A stretch of 64,000 nt of DNA from the NCBI RefSeq assembly GCF_016107625.1, contig NZ_JABASV010000006.1, positions 1-64,000 of the forward strand. Reading direction: 5' to 3'. The notes beneath the pieces are model-generated. The model had not been told where the DNA came from, ran no database searches, and saw only the letters and a list, made by a program, of their open reading frames with translations. The stretch's first letter is position 1; every line of letters begins with the position of its first letter. Made by a program: the position numbers and the translations under genes. This stretch comes from Vreelandella alkaliphila. Its GTDB lineage: Bacteria > Pseudomonadota > Gammaproteobacteria > Pseudomonadales > Halomonadaceae. This document shows, in pieces, positions 39,409-48,309 of this stretch.

Positions 39409-39735
39409 ATGAGCTTGTCACAGGCACAAAAGAAAGCATTTCGTAGCATTGGCCACCACCTCAATCCAGTGGTCACCGTTTCTGAGAACGGCGTCTCCGA
39501 AAATTTGCTCGCAGAACTCAGCCGCGCGCTCAACGATCACGAGCTCATCAAAGTGAAGCTCGCTATTACAGAGCGGGACGACCGTGTCGCAATGCTCAAT
39601 GAGCTAGTCGCCGACAGTAACGCCGAGCTAGTACAAACCATTGGCAAAATGGCGCTGCTCTATCGCCGTAACCCAAAGGTAAACCCCAAGCTTTCCAACA
39701 TCACGCGTTTTGAAAACCACCACGGACGGCATTAA
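39409..39735 (+). CDS. yhbY: YhbY family RNA-binding protein (CRM domain)
   Basis: Small CRM-domain protein associated with pre-50S ribosomal particles. KKAFRSIGHHLNPVVTVSENGVSENLLAELSRALNDHELIKVKL and the late GKMALLYRRNPK are the domain hallmarks (GxxG-like loop). 108 aa. Divergent from rlmE; ends at a terminator shared with greA. Confidence 0.92.
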   Translation: MSLSQAQKKAFRSIGHHLNPVVTVSENGVSENLLAELSRALNDHELIKVKLAITERDDRVAMLNELVADSNAELVQTIGKMALLYRRNPKVNPKLSNITRFENHHGRH

Positions 39736-39769
39736 CCCACACGTGGCTCGTTAACCAACGCATGATACT

Positions 39770-39803
39770 AAAAGGCCCGCGACGTCACCGTCACGGGCCT
39801 TTT
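39770..39803. terminator. Bidirectional terminator between yhbY and greA
   Basis: AAAAGGCCCG and CGGGCCTTTT form a 10-bp outer stem with an inner GACG/CGTC stem. The A run on one side and T run on the other let it work for both converging genes. Confidence 0.88.
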
Positions 39804-39859
39804 AGTGTGCCTGGATTGCAGGCGCCTTCAAGACGCCTGCCCCGCGTCACCGCGGTAAA

Positions 39860-40336
39860 TCAGAGATGTTCAACACTCTCAATTTCGTACTCAACATCGC
39901 CACCAGGTGTTTTTACCACCACCACATCGCCTTCTTCTTTGCCAATCATCGCTCGGGCGATAGGTGAGGTCACAGAAATGCGCCCCTCTTTAATATTGGC
40001 CTCGTCTTCACCAACAATGCGGTAGGTAACGCTGGCGTCGCTATCCAGGTTCAGCAACGACACGGTAACCCCAAAGATCACCTTGCCGGTTTTTGGCAGC
40101 TTAGTAACGTCGATTACCTGCGCACCTGAAAGCTTGCTTTCAATTTCCTGGATACGGCCTTCAATAAATCCTTGCTGCTCACGAGCGGCGTGGTACTCAG
40201 CGTTCTCTTTGAGATCGCCATGTTCACGCGCTTCAGCAATAGCAGCAATAACTTGAGGGCGGGCTTCGCCCTTCAAGTGATTAAGCTCTTCGCGAAGACT
40301 TTTTTCTCCCGCTACCGTCATCGGGACCTTGTTCAT
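39860..40336 (-). CDS. greA: Transcription elongation factor GreA
   Basis: Rescues backtracked RNA polymerase by stimulating transcript cleavage. The N-terminal coiled coil (about residues 1-75) carries the tip acidic pair in [17 protein letters not shown]; the C-terminal FKBP-like domain has [20 protein letters not shown]. 158 aa. AGGAG lies 7 nt before the ATG, which overlaps the carB stop (ATGA), so greA is coupled to carAB. Confidence 0.96.
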   Translation of the reverse strand: MNKVPMTVAGEKSLREELNHLKGEARPQVIAAIAEAREHGDLKENAEYHAAREQQGFIEGRIQEIESKLSGAQVIDVTKLPKTGKVIFGVTVSLLNLDSDASVTYRIVGEDEANIKEGRISVTSPIARAMIGKEEGDVVVVKTPGGDVEYEIESVEHL

Positions 40337-43300
40337 TGACTTGCTCCTGCATGCAGATCCTGAAGGCGCCGCACCGTAATCTCCCTACCGTACTCAAGCG
40401 CCATGCAAACAGCATTAGCGCCCGCCAAGGTGGTCGCATAGGGCACCTTGCGCGCGAGAGCAGTACGGCGAATAATTGAAGAGTCGTTAATAGCCTGACG
40501 ACCTTCAGTCGTGTTCACGATGTAGGCGATTTCGTCGTTCTTCAGCAGATCGACGATATGGGGACGGCCTTCGTAGACTTTATTGACGTGCTCCACTTCC
40601 AGTCCAGCAGCCTCAAGTGCCGCTGCTGTACCGCGCGTTGCACATAGTGTGAAGCCCAATGTTAGCAGAGAACGCGCCACTTCGATAATCCCTTGCTTGT
40701 CGGGCTCGCGTACCGAAAGGAACGCTTTACGCTCGCCATCCAATGCTGGAATGGCTTCGCCAGCGCCCAGCTGCGCTTTAAAGAACGCTTCTGCAAAGGT
40801 CTCGCCAGAGCCCATTACTTCACCCGTCGACTTCATCTCGGGCGACAGAATCGGGTCAACACCTTGGAACTTATTGAACGGGAAGACCGCCTCTTTCACG
40901 CTATAGAAGTGCGGAATAATTTCGCGCTCAAAGCCCTGCTCGGCCAGTGTCTTACCCGCCATGCAGCGCGCCGCGATCTGTGCCAACGAAGTGCCGATGC
41001 ACTTAGACACAAACGGTACGGTACGCGACGCACGAGGATTAACCTCGATGACATAAATTTCGCCATCCTGCCACGCCAGCTGCACGTTCATCAGACCCTT
41101 AACGCCCAGCTCAACGGCCATTTTCTTGACCTGCTCGCGCATTTCATCCTGCACATCGGCAGGCAGCGAGTAAGGCGGCAACGCACAGGCGGAATCACCA
41201 GAGTGAACGCCGGCTTGCTCAACGTGCTGCATAATACCGCCGATCACCACCTGTTGACCGTCCGACACAGCGTCGATATCGATTTCGATCGCGGCACTCA
41301 AGAAGTGGTCAAGCAAAACGGGAGAGTCGTTAGACACCTTCACCGCATTGGTCATGTAGTTTTCAAGCTCGGAGGCGTCATAAACGATCTCCATTGCCCG
41401 ACCACCCAGCACGTAGCTAGGACGCACCACCAGCGGGTAGCCGATGGCCTCTGCCTTGGAAAACGCCTCTTCAAAGCTGCGGGCAGTGGCGTTGGGCGGC
41501 TGCTTCAAGCCTAGCTTGTCGATCATCACCTGGAAGCGCTCGCGATCTTCAGCACGGTCAATGGCATCCGGCGTGGTACCAATAATCGGCACGCCTGCTG
41601 CCTCTAGCTCACGGGCAAGCTTCAGCGGCGTTTGACCACCGAACTGCACAATCACGCCAACCGGCTTCTCTTTGTCGGCAATTTCCAACACATCTTCCAG
41701 CGTCACCGGCTCGAAGTAGAGACGATCAGAGGTGTCGTAGTCGGTAGAAACGGTTTCCGGGTTGCAGTTGACCATGATGGTTTCATAGCCATCATCGCGC
41801 ATGGCGAAGGCAGCATGAACACAGCAGTAATCGAACTCGATACCTTGACCGATACGGTTCGGGCCACCACCCAATACCATAATTTTTTGACGATCAGAGA
41901 CGTCCGCTTCGCACTCCTCTTCATAGGTGGAGTACATGTAAGCGGTGTCAGATGCAAATTCCGCCGCACAGGTGTCGACACGTTTATAAACCGGACGAAT
42001 GCCCGCTGCCTGGCGCGTTTTGCGGAACTCTTTTTCAGACACGCCCAGCAGCTTGGCCAAACGCGCGTCACCAAAGCCTTTGCGCTTAAGCTGGTACAGC
42101 TCGCGAGCAGAGAAATCGACCAGGGCGCGCTTGGCGACGGCATTTTCAGTCAACACCAGGTCTTCCAGCTGCACCAGGAACCAAGGGTCGATATTGGTGA
42201 GCGCAAATACCTCATCGACACTCATTCCAGAGCGCATGGCGTCAGCCACATAGAAAATACGCTCGGCACCAGCGGCCTGCAGCTCGCCCTGAATGATCGC
42301 CATGTTGTCTGGCGTGAAATCGGTGATGATCGGATCAAGGCCATCGTTGCCGGTTTCCAGACCGCGCAGCGCTTTCTGCAGCGACTCTTGGAACGTGCGG
42401 CCAATCGCCATCACTTCGCCCACCGACTTCATCTGAGTGGTCAGACGGTCGTTTGCCTGAGGGAATTTTTCGAAGGTAAAGCGCGGAATCTTAGTGACGA
42501 CATAGTCGATTGATGGCTCAAACGACGCGGGTGTGCGGCCACCGGTAATATCGTTTTGCAGCTCATCCAAGGTGTAACCCACCGCCAGTTTCGCGGCGAT
42601 TTTAGCAATCGGGAAACCAGTAGCCTTAGATGCCAGCGCCGACGAACGCGATACCCGCGGGTTCATCTCGATAACCACCAGGCGACCGGTTTTCGGGTCC
42701 ATACCAAACTGTACGTTGGAGCCGCCGGTTTCCACACCAATCTCGCGCAGTACCGCGAGGCTGGCGTCACGCATGATCTGGTACTCTTTGTCGGTCAGCG
42801 TTTGCGCTGGCGCGACGGTAATCGAGTCACCGGTGTGAACGCCCATAGGATCGAAGTTTTCAATCGCACAGACAATGATGCAGTTGTCATTCTTATCCCG
42901 CACCACTTCCATCTCGTACTCTTTCCACCCCAGCAGCGATTCATCGATCAGCAGCTCGTGGTTATTGGAAAGCTCGAAACCGCGGGTACAGATCTCTTCG
43001 AACTCTTCTTTGTTATACGCCACACCGCCGCCGGAGCCGCCCATGGTGTAAGAAGGACGAATAATGGTCGGGAAGCCTAATTCAGCCTGAATTTCCCAGG
43101 CCTCATCCATGGTGTGCGCCACCTTGGCTTTCGGACACTCCAAACCAATACGCTTCATGGCTTGATCGAACAGATCGCGATCTTCAGCCATGTTAATCGC
43201 ATCGGCGTTGGCACCAATCATCTCGACGCTGTATTTTTCCAGTACGCCATGCTTTTCCAGGTCAAGCGCACAGTTGAGCGCTGTCTGGCCACCCATCGTG

Positions 43301-43563
43301 GGTAGAATCGCGTCCGGGCGCTCGGCCTCAATAATTTTTTCAACTGCTTGCCAGGTAATCGGCTCGATGTAGGTGGCATCGGCCATGGCCGGGTCGGTCA
43401 TGATGGTGGCCGGGTTGGAGTTAACCAAAATAACCCGGAACCCCTCTTCACGCAGCGCTTTACACGCCTGGGCGCCAGAGTAGTCAAATTCGCAGGCCTG
43501 GCCGATGACAATCGGGCCAGCGCCAATGATAAGAATGCTGTTGATATCGGTACGCTTAGGCAT
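40333..43563 (-). CDS. carB: Carbamoyl-phosphate synthase large subunit
   Basis: Makes carbamoyl phosphate for arginine and pyrimidines from ammonia, bicarbonate and two ATP. Two homologous ATP-grasp halves: the first begins [22 protein letters not shown], the second [21 protein letters not shown]; each has a VIEMNPR or [10 protein letters not shown] metal site. C-terminal allosteric domain (about residues 940-1076). 1076 aa from the ATG at 43563 (MPKRTDINS), with GGGAA just upstream. No intervening ORF between carA and carB. Confidence 0.97.
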   Translation of the reverse strand: MPKRTDINSILIIGAGPIVIGQACEFDYSGAQACKALREEGFRVILVNSNPATIMTDPAMADATYIEPITWQAVEKIIEAERPDAILPTMGGQTALNCALDLEKHGVLEKYSVEMIGANADAINMAEDRDLFDQAMKRIGLECPKAKVAHTMDEAWEIQAELGFPTIIRPSYTMGGSGGGVAYNKEEFEEICTRGFELSNNHELLIDESLLGWKEYEMEVVRDKNDNCIIVCAIENFDPMGVHTGDSITVAPAQTLTDKEYQIMRDASLAVLREIGVETGGSNVQFGMDPKTGRLVVIEMNPRVSRSSALASKATGFPIAKIAAKLAVGYTLDELQNDITGGRTPASFEPSIDYVVTKIPRFTFEKFPQANDRLTTQMKSVGEVMAIGRTFQESLQKALRGLETGNDGLDPIITDFTPDNMAIIQGELQAAGAERIFYVADAMRSGMSVDEVFALTNIDPWFLVQLEDLVLTENAVAKRALVDFSARELYQLKRKGFGDARLAKLLGVSEKEFRKTRQAAGIRPVYKRVDTCAAEFASDTAYMYSTYEEECEADVSDRQKIMVLGGGPNRIGQGIEFDYCCVHAAFAMRDDGYETIMVNCNPETVSTDYDTSDRLYFEPVTLEDVLEIADKEKPVGVIVQFGGQTPLKLARELEAAGVPIIGTTPDAIDRAEDRERFQVMIDKLGLKQPPNATARSFEEAFSKAEAIGYPLVVRPSYVLGGRAMEIVYDASELENYMTNAVKVSNDSPVLLDHFLSAAIEIDIDAVSDGQQVVIGGIMQHVEQAGVHSGDSACALPPYSLPADVQDEMREQVKKMAVELGVKGLMNVQLAWQDGEIYVIEVNPRASRTVPFVSKCIGTSLAQIAARCMAGKTLAEQGFEREIIPHFYSVKEAVFPFNKFQGVDPILSPEMKSTGEVMGSGETFAEAFFKAQLGAGEAIPALDGERKAFLSVREPDKQGIIEVARSLLTLGFTLCATRGTAAALEAAGLEVEHVNKVYEGRPHIVDLLKNDEIAYIVNTTEGRQAINDSSIIRRTALARKVPYATTLAGANAVCMALEYGREITVRRLQDLHAGASQ

Positions 43564-43635
43564 AACGGTTCCCGCAAAATAGGTGACGATGAGCGACAAA
43601 AAAACGGCGTTACATGGCGGCGATCAAGGGCAGCG

Positions 43636-44796
43636 TTAGCGACGCGCCTGCATCATGGCAATAAAGCGATCAAACAGCGGCGCCACATCACGCGGGCCGG
43701 GGCTGGCTTCAGGGTGCCCCTGGAAGCTAAATGCTGGGCGGTCAGTGCGCTCGATTCCTTGCAGCGTGCCATCGAACAACGAACGGTGCGTGGCACGCAC
43801 GTTGGCCGGAAGGGTCGCTTCATCGGCAGCAAAGCCATGGTTTTGGCTGGTAATCATTACCGTGCCGGTGTCTAAATCTTGCACCGGATGGTTTGCACCG
43901 TGATGGCCGTGACCCATCTTGATGGTTTTGGCACCCGAGGCCAGCGCCAGCAACTGGTGGCCAAGGCAAATGCCAAATACCGGCGTATTGGTTTCCAATA
44001 CGTCCTGGATCGCCTTGATGGCGTAATCACAGGGCTCGGGGTCACCGGGGCCGTTAGCCAAAAAGATGCCATCCGGATTCATCGCCAACACGTCAGCCGC
44101 AGGCGTTTGTGCCGGTACAACCGTCAACCGGCAGCCGCGCGCGGCCAGCATACGCAGGATGTTAAATTTCACACCGAAGTCATACGCCACCACGTGGTAA
44201 GGACGCTCACCTTTGGTAGTATCAGCGTAGCCCTCGCCCAACGTCCACTCGCCTTGGGTCCATTCGTAAGCCTCTTTGCATGAGACTTCCTTGGCCAGGT
44301 CCATGCCCTTCAACCCGGGAAATGCCTTCGCTGCCGCCAGCGCCCGCTCTACCGCATCATCGCCCTCTGCTTCTGCACCCGCCAGAATCGCACCGTTTTG
44401 CGCGCCTTTATCACGCAGAATGCGCGTTAAACGGCGAGTATCGATATCCGCAATGCCCAGCACATTTTGGCTTTTTAGATAGTCAGAAAGGCTTTGCTCT
44501 GAACGGAAACTACTGGCTAGCAGGGGTAAATCACGAATCACCAGGCCAGCTGCGGCAATCGATGCAGATTCCACATCTTCCGAATTAATGCCGGTATTGC
44601 CGATATGAGGGTAGGTCAGCGTGACGATTTGGCGGGTGTAAGAAGGGTCAGTGAGGATTTCCTGGTAGCCGGTCATGGCTGTATTGAACACCACCTCACC
44701 GCTTGTGACGCCATCCGCGCCAATGGCAATGCCATGAAACACACTGCCATCTTCCAGGGCCAATATCGCGGGTTTGCTCAATGCGGGGTTATTCAA
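43636..44796 (-). CDS. carA: Carbamoyl-phosphate synthase small subunit
   Basis: Glutamine amidotransferase subunit that supplies ammonia to CarB. N-terminal domain ([32 protein letters not shown]) and class I GATase domain with the nucleophilic Cys in [13 protein letters not shown] and the His-Glu pair in [11 protein letters not shown]. About 386 aa. The start is uncertain: GGGAGAA lies 6 nt before a TTG at 44796, whereas the in-frame ATG at 44811 has no ribosome site. A terminator-like hairpin and short R-rich frame precede it. Confidence 0.95.
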   Translation of the reverse strand: MNNPALSKPAILALEDGSVFHGIAIGADGVTSGEVVFNTAMTGYQEILTDPSYTRQIVTLTYPHIGNTGINSEDVESASIAAAGLVIRDLPLLASSFRSEQSLSDYLKSQNVLGIADIDTRRLTRILRDKGAQNGAILAGAEAEGDDAVERALAAAKAFPGLKGMDLAKEVSCKEAYEWTQGEWTLGEGYADTTKGERPYHVVAYDFGVKFNILRMLAARGCRLTVVPAQTPAADVLAMNPDGIFLANGPGDPEPCDYAIKAIQDVLETNTPVFGICLGHQLLALASGAKTIKMGHGHHGANHPVQDLDTGTVMITSQNHGFAADEATLPANVRATHRSLFDGTLQGIERTDRPAFSFQGHPEASPGPRDVAPLFDRFIAMMQARR

Positions 44797-44884
44797 GACA
44801 AGTTCTCCCATGCTGGTGGGAGCCTGTGGGCGCAGGCTCGGCGATCCGGTTTGTCGGCGTTTGTGCGTGCAAACGTCGGGTCGT

Positions 44885-44933
44885 AAAAAAGCGGGACGAA
44901 GCCGATAGTAAAAAAATCGGTTTCATCCCGCTT
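44885..44933 (-). terminator. Terminator-like hairpin in the carAB leader (possible attenuator)
   Basis: AAGCGGGACGAAGCCGAT (44889-44906) pairs with ATCGGTTTCATCCCGCTT (44916-44933), 18 bp with two G-U pairs. On the minus strand it ends in TTTTTT and the loop also holds seven T. It stands about 75 nt before carA, reading toward carA. A minus-strand frame 44971-44789 (60 codons, beginning MLRHGHSPRKRTT) runs through it and overlaps the carA start. The rest of 44812-45359 holds no gene. Confidence 0.65.
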
Positions 44934-45294
44934 GTTGTTCTCTTCCGTGGCGAATGGCCATGGCGCAGCATTTAGCTGACTGTTTTCTCTAACCTAAGGC
45001 CAGTGCAACAAGCGCGGTGCTTACCCTACAGAGATTCGTTCGCTGCAGATATTTTGCTGCTTTTTGCAGCCACTGGGCCAAAATTTTTGGAATGTTACAG
45101 GATTTATCGACCTTAGGCTAGCCCTAAAACTACCAGCAACTTTATATGCTCCATTTTGCCCCTGCAATCAATATGCCACGACCTTCAGGTCATTGATAAA
45201 TGAGGAGGGTGGAAGTCGCCCCAAAATTTTTTTGTGTACGTAATTAATATATTTGGTTGCCTTCTTGATGTTTTTTTGTCTACGCTTGCCCGAG

Positions 45295-45310
45295 TTGACC
45301 AAATGGTCAA
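45295..45310. promoter_or_regulatory. RutR-type palindromic operator
   Basis: TTGACCA-AA-TGGTCAA is a perfect 7-2-7 palindrome identical at all 14 fixed positions to the E. coli RutR consensus TTGACCAnnTGGTCAA. It stands 50 bp before the permease start, and about 490 bp before carA on the other strand. RutR is a TetR-family sensor of uracil and thymine that also binds at carAB in E. coli. No rutR gene is in the window. Confidence 0.65.
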
Positions 45311-45359
45311 ACGCGTTTTTTTCGATAGCTCACCCAACAAATACAAAGAGAATATCGTC

Positions 45360-46718
45360 ATGCCACAAAGCCCTACGCCGTATTCTGGCTCTCCTCCCGT
45401 ACAAGCAACGAGCACCCTGGATAATTACTTCAATGTCAGCCGCCGCGGCTCCTCGGTGAAGACCGAAGTGCTTGCAGGCATCGCGACGTTTCTAGCCGGG
45501 ATGTATATCATCGTAGTCAACCCAGCCATCTTATCTGATGCGGGTATTCCCTTTTCTGCAGCACTCTCCGCCACCGTGGTCATCAGCTTTTTTAGTAGCT
45601 TGGCCATGGGCTTGTATGCCCGCAATCCAATTTTAGTTGCTCCTGGAATGGGCATGAATGCGCTTTTCACCTACACCCTGGTGCTTGGCGCAGGGTTGTC
45701 GTGGGAAGTTGCGCTGGGATGCGTATTCTGGTCAGGGGTACTGTTCGCTATCTTGGCGCTGTTTAACGTTCGCGAAGCCATCATCGAGGCCATTCCAGCC
45801 TCATTGCGCTATGCCATCACCTGTGGGATAGGCCTATTCATCACTTTTATTGGGCTCAAGAATGCCGGGTTCATCGTAGCCAACCCAGCGACCCTGATTA
45901 GCCTCGGTGATTTAAACGCAAGTCTAATAACCTTCTTTATTGGCCTAATGGCTACCGCGATACTGGTCATTCGCGGCTTCAATGGCGCTCTGATCTTGGG
46001 CATCGCCCTAACCACTCTGTTGGCAATCCCTATGGGGCGGCTGTGGAGTGACGACGTATTGGTGGCTTGGCAAGGCCTAGCTGCATGGCCGGATTTCTCG
46101 GCGGTAATGAAGGTCGATATTCTAGGCGCCCTCAAGGTGGCTTACCTGCCATTCATTTTCGTGATGCTGTTTACTAACTTCTTCGACTCACTGTCTTGCT
46201 TTATGGCGCTATCCGAGTCAGCTGATCTCAAGGATGCCAACGGTAATCCACGCAACCTTAAGCGTTCCATGACGGTGGATGCTTTCGCATCGATGATCGC
46301 GGCCCCCCTCGGCACCAGCGCGGCACAAACCTTTATCGAATCCGGTGCCGGCGTTGCCCAAGGCGGCCGCACAGGACTCACGGCCGTCGTTATTGGCGTG
46401 TTATTTCTGCCCTTCTTGTTTCTCTCACCGTTGCTATCCCTAGTTCCCAGCATCGCGACCGCCCCAGCTCTTGTCCTGGTGGGGCTGTTCATGATGGCAC
46501 CGATTGGAAAGATTGACTGGAGCCGTCTCGAGGAAGCCTTTCCCGCATTTCTAGCCATCATTTTAATGCCGCTGACGTACTCCATCACCCTGGGTATCGC
46601 CTTTGGTTTTATCAGCTTTGTGCTCATACGGCTGGCCACCGGCAAGCTGGACGAGATTAAGCCTGCGATGTGGGTCTCCGCCCTGTTAGCGGTGGTTATG
46701 CTGCTGACAGCACAATAG
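45360..46718 (+). CDS. NCS2 family purine permease (AzgA-like)
   Basis: Inner-membrane nucleobase symporter with about 12-14 segments. YFNVSRRGSSVKTEVLAGIATFLAGMYIIVVNP and VAPGMGMNALFTY at the start, TRAASSAA-like GTSAAQTFIESGAGVAQGGRTG in the later half, are signatures of the adenine/guanine/hypoxanthine branch. 452 aa from the ATG at 45360, with AGAGAA upstream; an earlier in-frame ATG adds 42 unrelated residues. Context with xanthine dehydrogenase and guanine deaminase suggests uptake of guanine, hypoxanthine or xanthine. The RutR-like operator lies in its promoter region. Confidence 0.87.
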   Translation: MPQSPTPYSGSPPVQATSTLDNYFNVSRRGSSVKTEVLAGIATFLAGMYIIVVNPAILSDAGIPFSAALSATVVISFFSSLAMGLYARNPILVAPGMGMNALFTYTLVLGAGLSWEVALGCVFWSGVLFAILALFNVREAIIEAIPASLRYAITCGIGLFITFIGLKNAGFIVANPATLISLGDLNASLITFFIGLMATAILVIRGFNGALILGIALTTLLAIPMGRLWSDDVLVAWQGLAAWPDFSAVMKVDILGALKVAYLPFIFVMLFTNFFDSLSCFMALSESADLKDANGNPRNLKRSMTVDAFASMIAAPLGTSAAQTFIESGAGVAQGGRTGLTAVVIGVLFLPFLFLSPLLSLVPSIATAPALVLVGLFMMAPIGKIDWSRLEEAFPAFLAIILMPLTYSITLGIAFGFISFVLIRLATGKLDEIKPAMWVSALLAVVMLLTAQ

Positions 46719-46771
46719 ACGACTCTTCTCATGCTGAGTCATCAAGAAATACCCCGTTTCTCACGCACCAC

Positions 46772-46787
46772 CTGACCGATCGGACAG
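46772..46787. promoter_or_regulatory. Palindrome before xdhA, degenerate RutR-like site
   Basis: CTGACCGATCGGACAG is a 16-bp palindrome with one mismatched pair, 37 bp before xdhA. It keeps TGACC and GG.CA in the same register as the exact operator at 45295-45310 (9 of 14 consensus positions). It may be a weaker site for the same regulator or an unrelated operator. Confidence 0.35.
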
Positions 46788-46824
46788 CAATTAAGCAACC
46801 AATAACAACATAACGGGTAGGACT

Positions 46825-48309
46825 ATGATTACATTTCACCTCAATGGGCAACCGCATCGCGTTACAGCGGATGTTCACCTTAGTGTTCTGGAACTGCTAA
46901 GAGAACAACTACACCTGACCGGCACCAAGGAAGGTTGCGCGTCTGGTGATTGCGGCGCTTGCACGGTAGCCATCGGGGAACCCGATGCCAATGGCGAGCT
47001 ACGCTACCACAGCGCCAACGCCTGCATCATGCCCGCTCATCAGCTCCAAGGCCGCCACTTAGTCACCGTCGAAGGCCTCGCTGACGACCAGCAATACCTG
47101 CATCCCGCCCAGGCAGCCATGGTCGAATGCCATGGTAGCCAATGCGGCTTCTGCACGCCGGGCATTGTGATGTCATTGTTCACACTGCACGAAGAACAGC
47201 ACACTAACCCGCTCGCCACTCCCTTCAGTCCTGAGCGCCTTGAAGCCGCACTTGGCGGCAACCTGTGTCGCTGCACTGGCTATCGCCCCATTCGTGATGC
47301 GGCATTAGCAATGAACAGTATCGATGGTCATCGCCCTGAATGGTTAGATGCAACACTGAATGATGCGCAAGATAATCAGCACGTGGCCAACCTGGACGAA
47401 ACCAGCAGCCGTTTCCATCAGCCTCGTCAGTTGAATGACCTAGTACGCCTACGCGCAGCCCATCCAGAAGCACGTTTGGTTGCGGGTGCCACTGACCTTT
47501 GGCTTGAAGTCACCCAACAACTGAAGGACTTACCACGGCTTATCGATACCACGCGCGTAAGTGAGCTTCAGCAAATTGAACAAGGTCAGGATGCGAGCGG
47601 GCGCCCCGGTTGGTGGATCGGAGCAGCCGTCACCTATGCACGCTTGGAGCCTTTACTCGAGAGTGAATACCCAACCTTTGCCCATCTTCTACACCGCCTC
47701 GGCTCGGCTCAGGTACGCAACCGCGGCACCTTAGGCGGTAATGTCGCCAATGCATCCCCCATCGGCGACACCCCGCCGGTGCTGCTGGCCCTTGATGCAC
47801 AGCTTCGCCTCGCAGGCCCTAACGGCTCCCGCGAGATTGCCGCCAGTAACTTCTTCATCGACTACAAAAAGACCGACTTAGCTAACAATGAAGTGTTAAG
47901 CGCGGTTTTCATCCCGGCCCCGCAAGCAGGCCGCCAGCTGAAAGTATGGAAACTCTCTAAGCGGCGTGAAGATGATATTTCTGCTGTACTGGGTGCCTTT
48001 GCCTGGCAACTAGAGGATGGATGCCTACGCGATGTACGCCTGGCCTTCGGTGGCATGGCCGGCATACCTGCCCGAGCCCGTGGAGCCGAAGCGGCTCTCG
48101 AAGGGAATCCGCCCTCACCAACCGTCTTCGAGGCTGCACGCCAAGCGCTCGCGAATGACTTTTCACCGATGAGCGATGTTCGAGGCAGTGCCGACTACCG
48201 CACGCGGTCAGCGAGTGCGCTACTTGAACGCCTACGTCTGGTCATCGAATCGTCTACCCACACCCAAACACACACTCAGGAGGTGATGCTCCATGCGTAC
48301 GCTCACTGA
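46825..48309 (+). CDS. xdhA: Xanthine dehydrogenase small subunit (2Fe-2S and FAD)
   Basis: Electron-transfer subunit of xanthine dehydrogenase, oxidizing hypoxanthine and xanthine to urate. Plant-type 2Fe-2S domain with GCASGDCGACTV (about residues 38-49), second 2Fe-2S domain with CGFCTPGIV and CRCTGYRPI (about 110-150), then a FAD domain from about residue 195 (ARLVAGATDLWLEVTQ, RNRGTLGGNVANASPIGD) and a CO-dehydrogenase flavoprotein-like C-terminus. 494 aa. Overlaps xdhB by 17 nt. Other molybdenum hydroxylases share this layout; the guanine deaminase next door favours xanthine. Confidence 0.9.
   Translation: MITFHLNGQPHRVTADVHLSVLELLREQLHLTGTKEGCASGDCGACTVAIGEPDANGELRYHSANACIMPAHQLQGRHLVTVEGLADDQQYLHPAQAAMVECHGSQCGFCTPGIVMSLFTLHEEQHTNPLATPFSPERLEAALGGNLCRCTGYRPIRDAALAMNSIDGHRPEWLDATLNDAQDNQHVANLDETSSRFHQPRQLNDLVRLRAAHPEARLVAGATDLWLEVTQQLKDLPRLIDTTRVSELQQIEQGQDASGRPGWWIGAAVTYARLEPLLESEYPTFAHLLHRLGSAQVRNRGTLGGNVANASPIGDTPPVLLALDAQLRLAGPNGSREIAASNFFIDYKKTDLANNEVLSAVFIPAPQAGRQLKVWKLSKRREDDISAVLGAFAWQLEDGCLRDVRLAFGGMAGIPARARGAEAALEGNPPSPTVFEAARQALANDFSPMSDVRGSADYRTRSASALLERLRLVIESSTHTQTHTQEVMLHAYAH

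Noticed and set aside
41632..42513. 293-codon open frame antisense to carB
   Set aside because: Shadow frame over a well-conserved ATP-grasp region; no ribosome site or recognizable domain.
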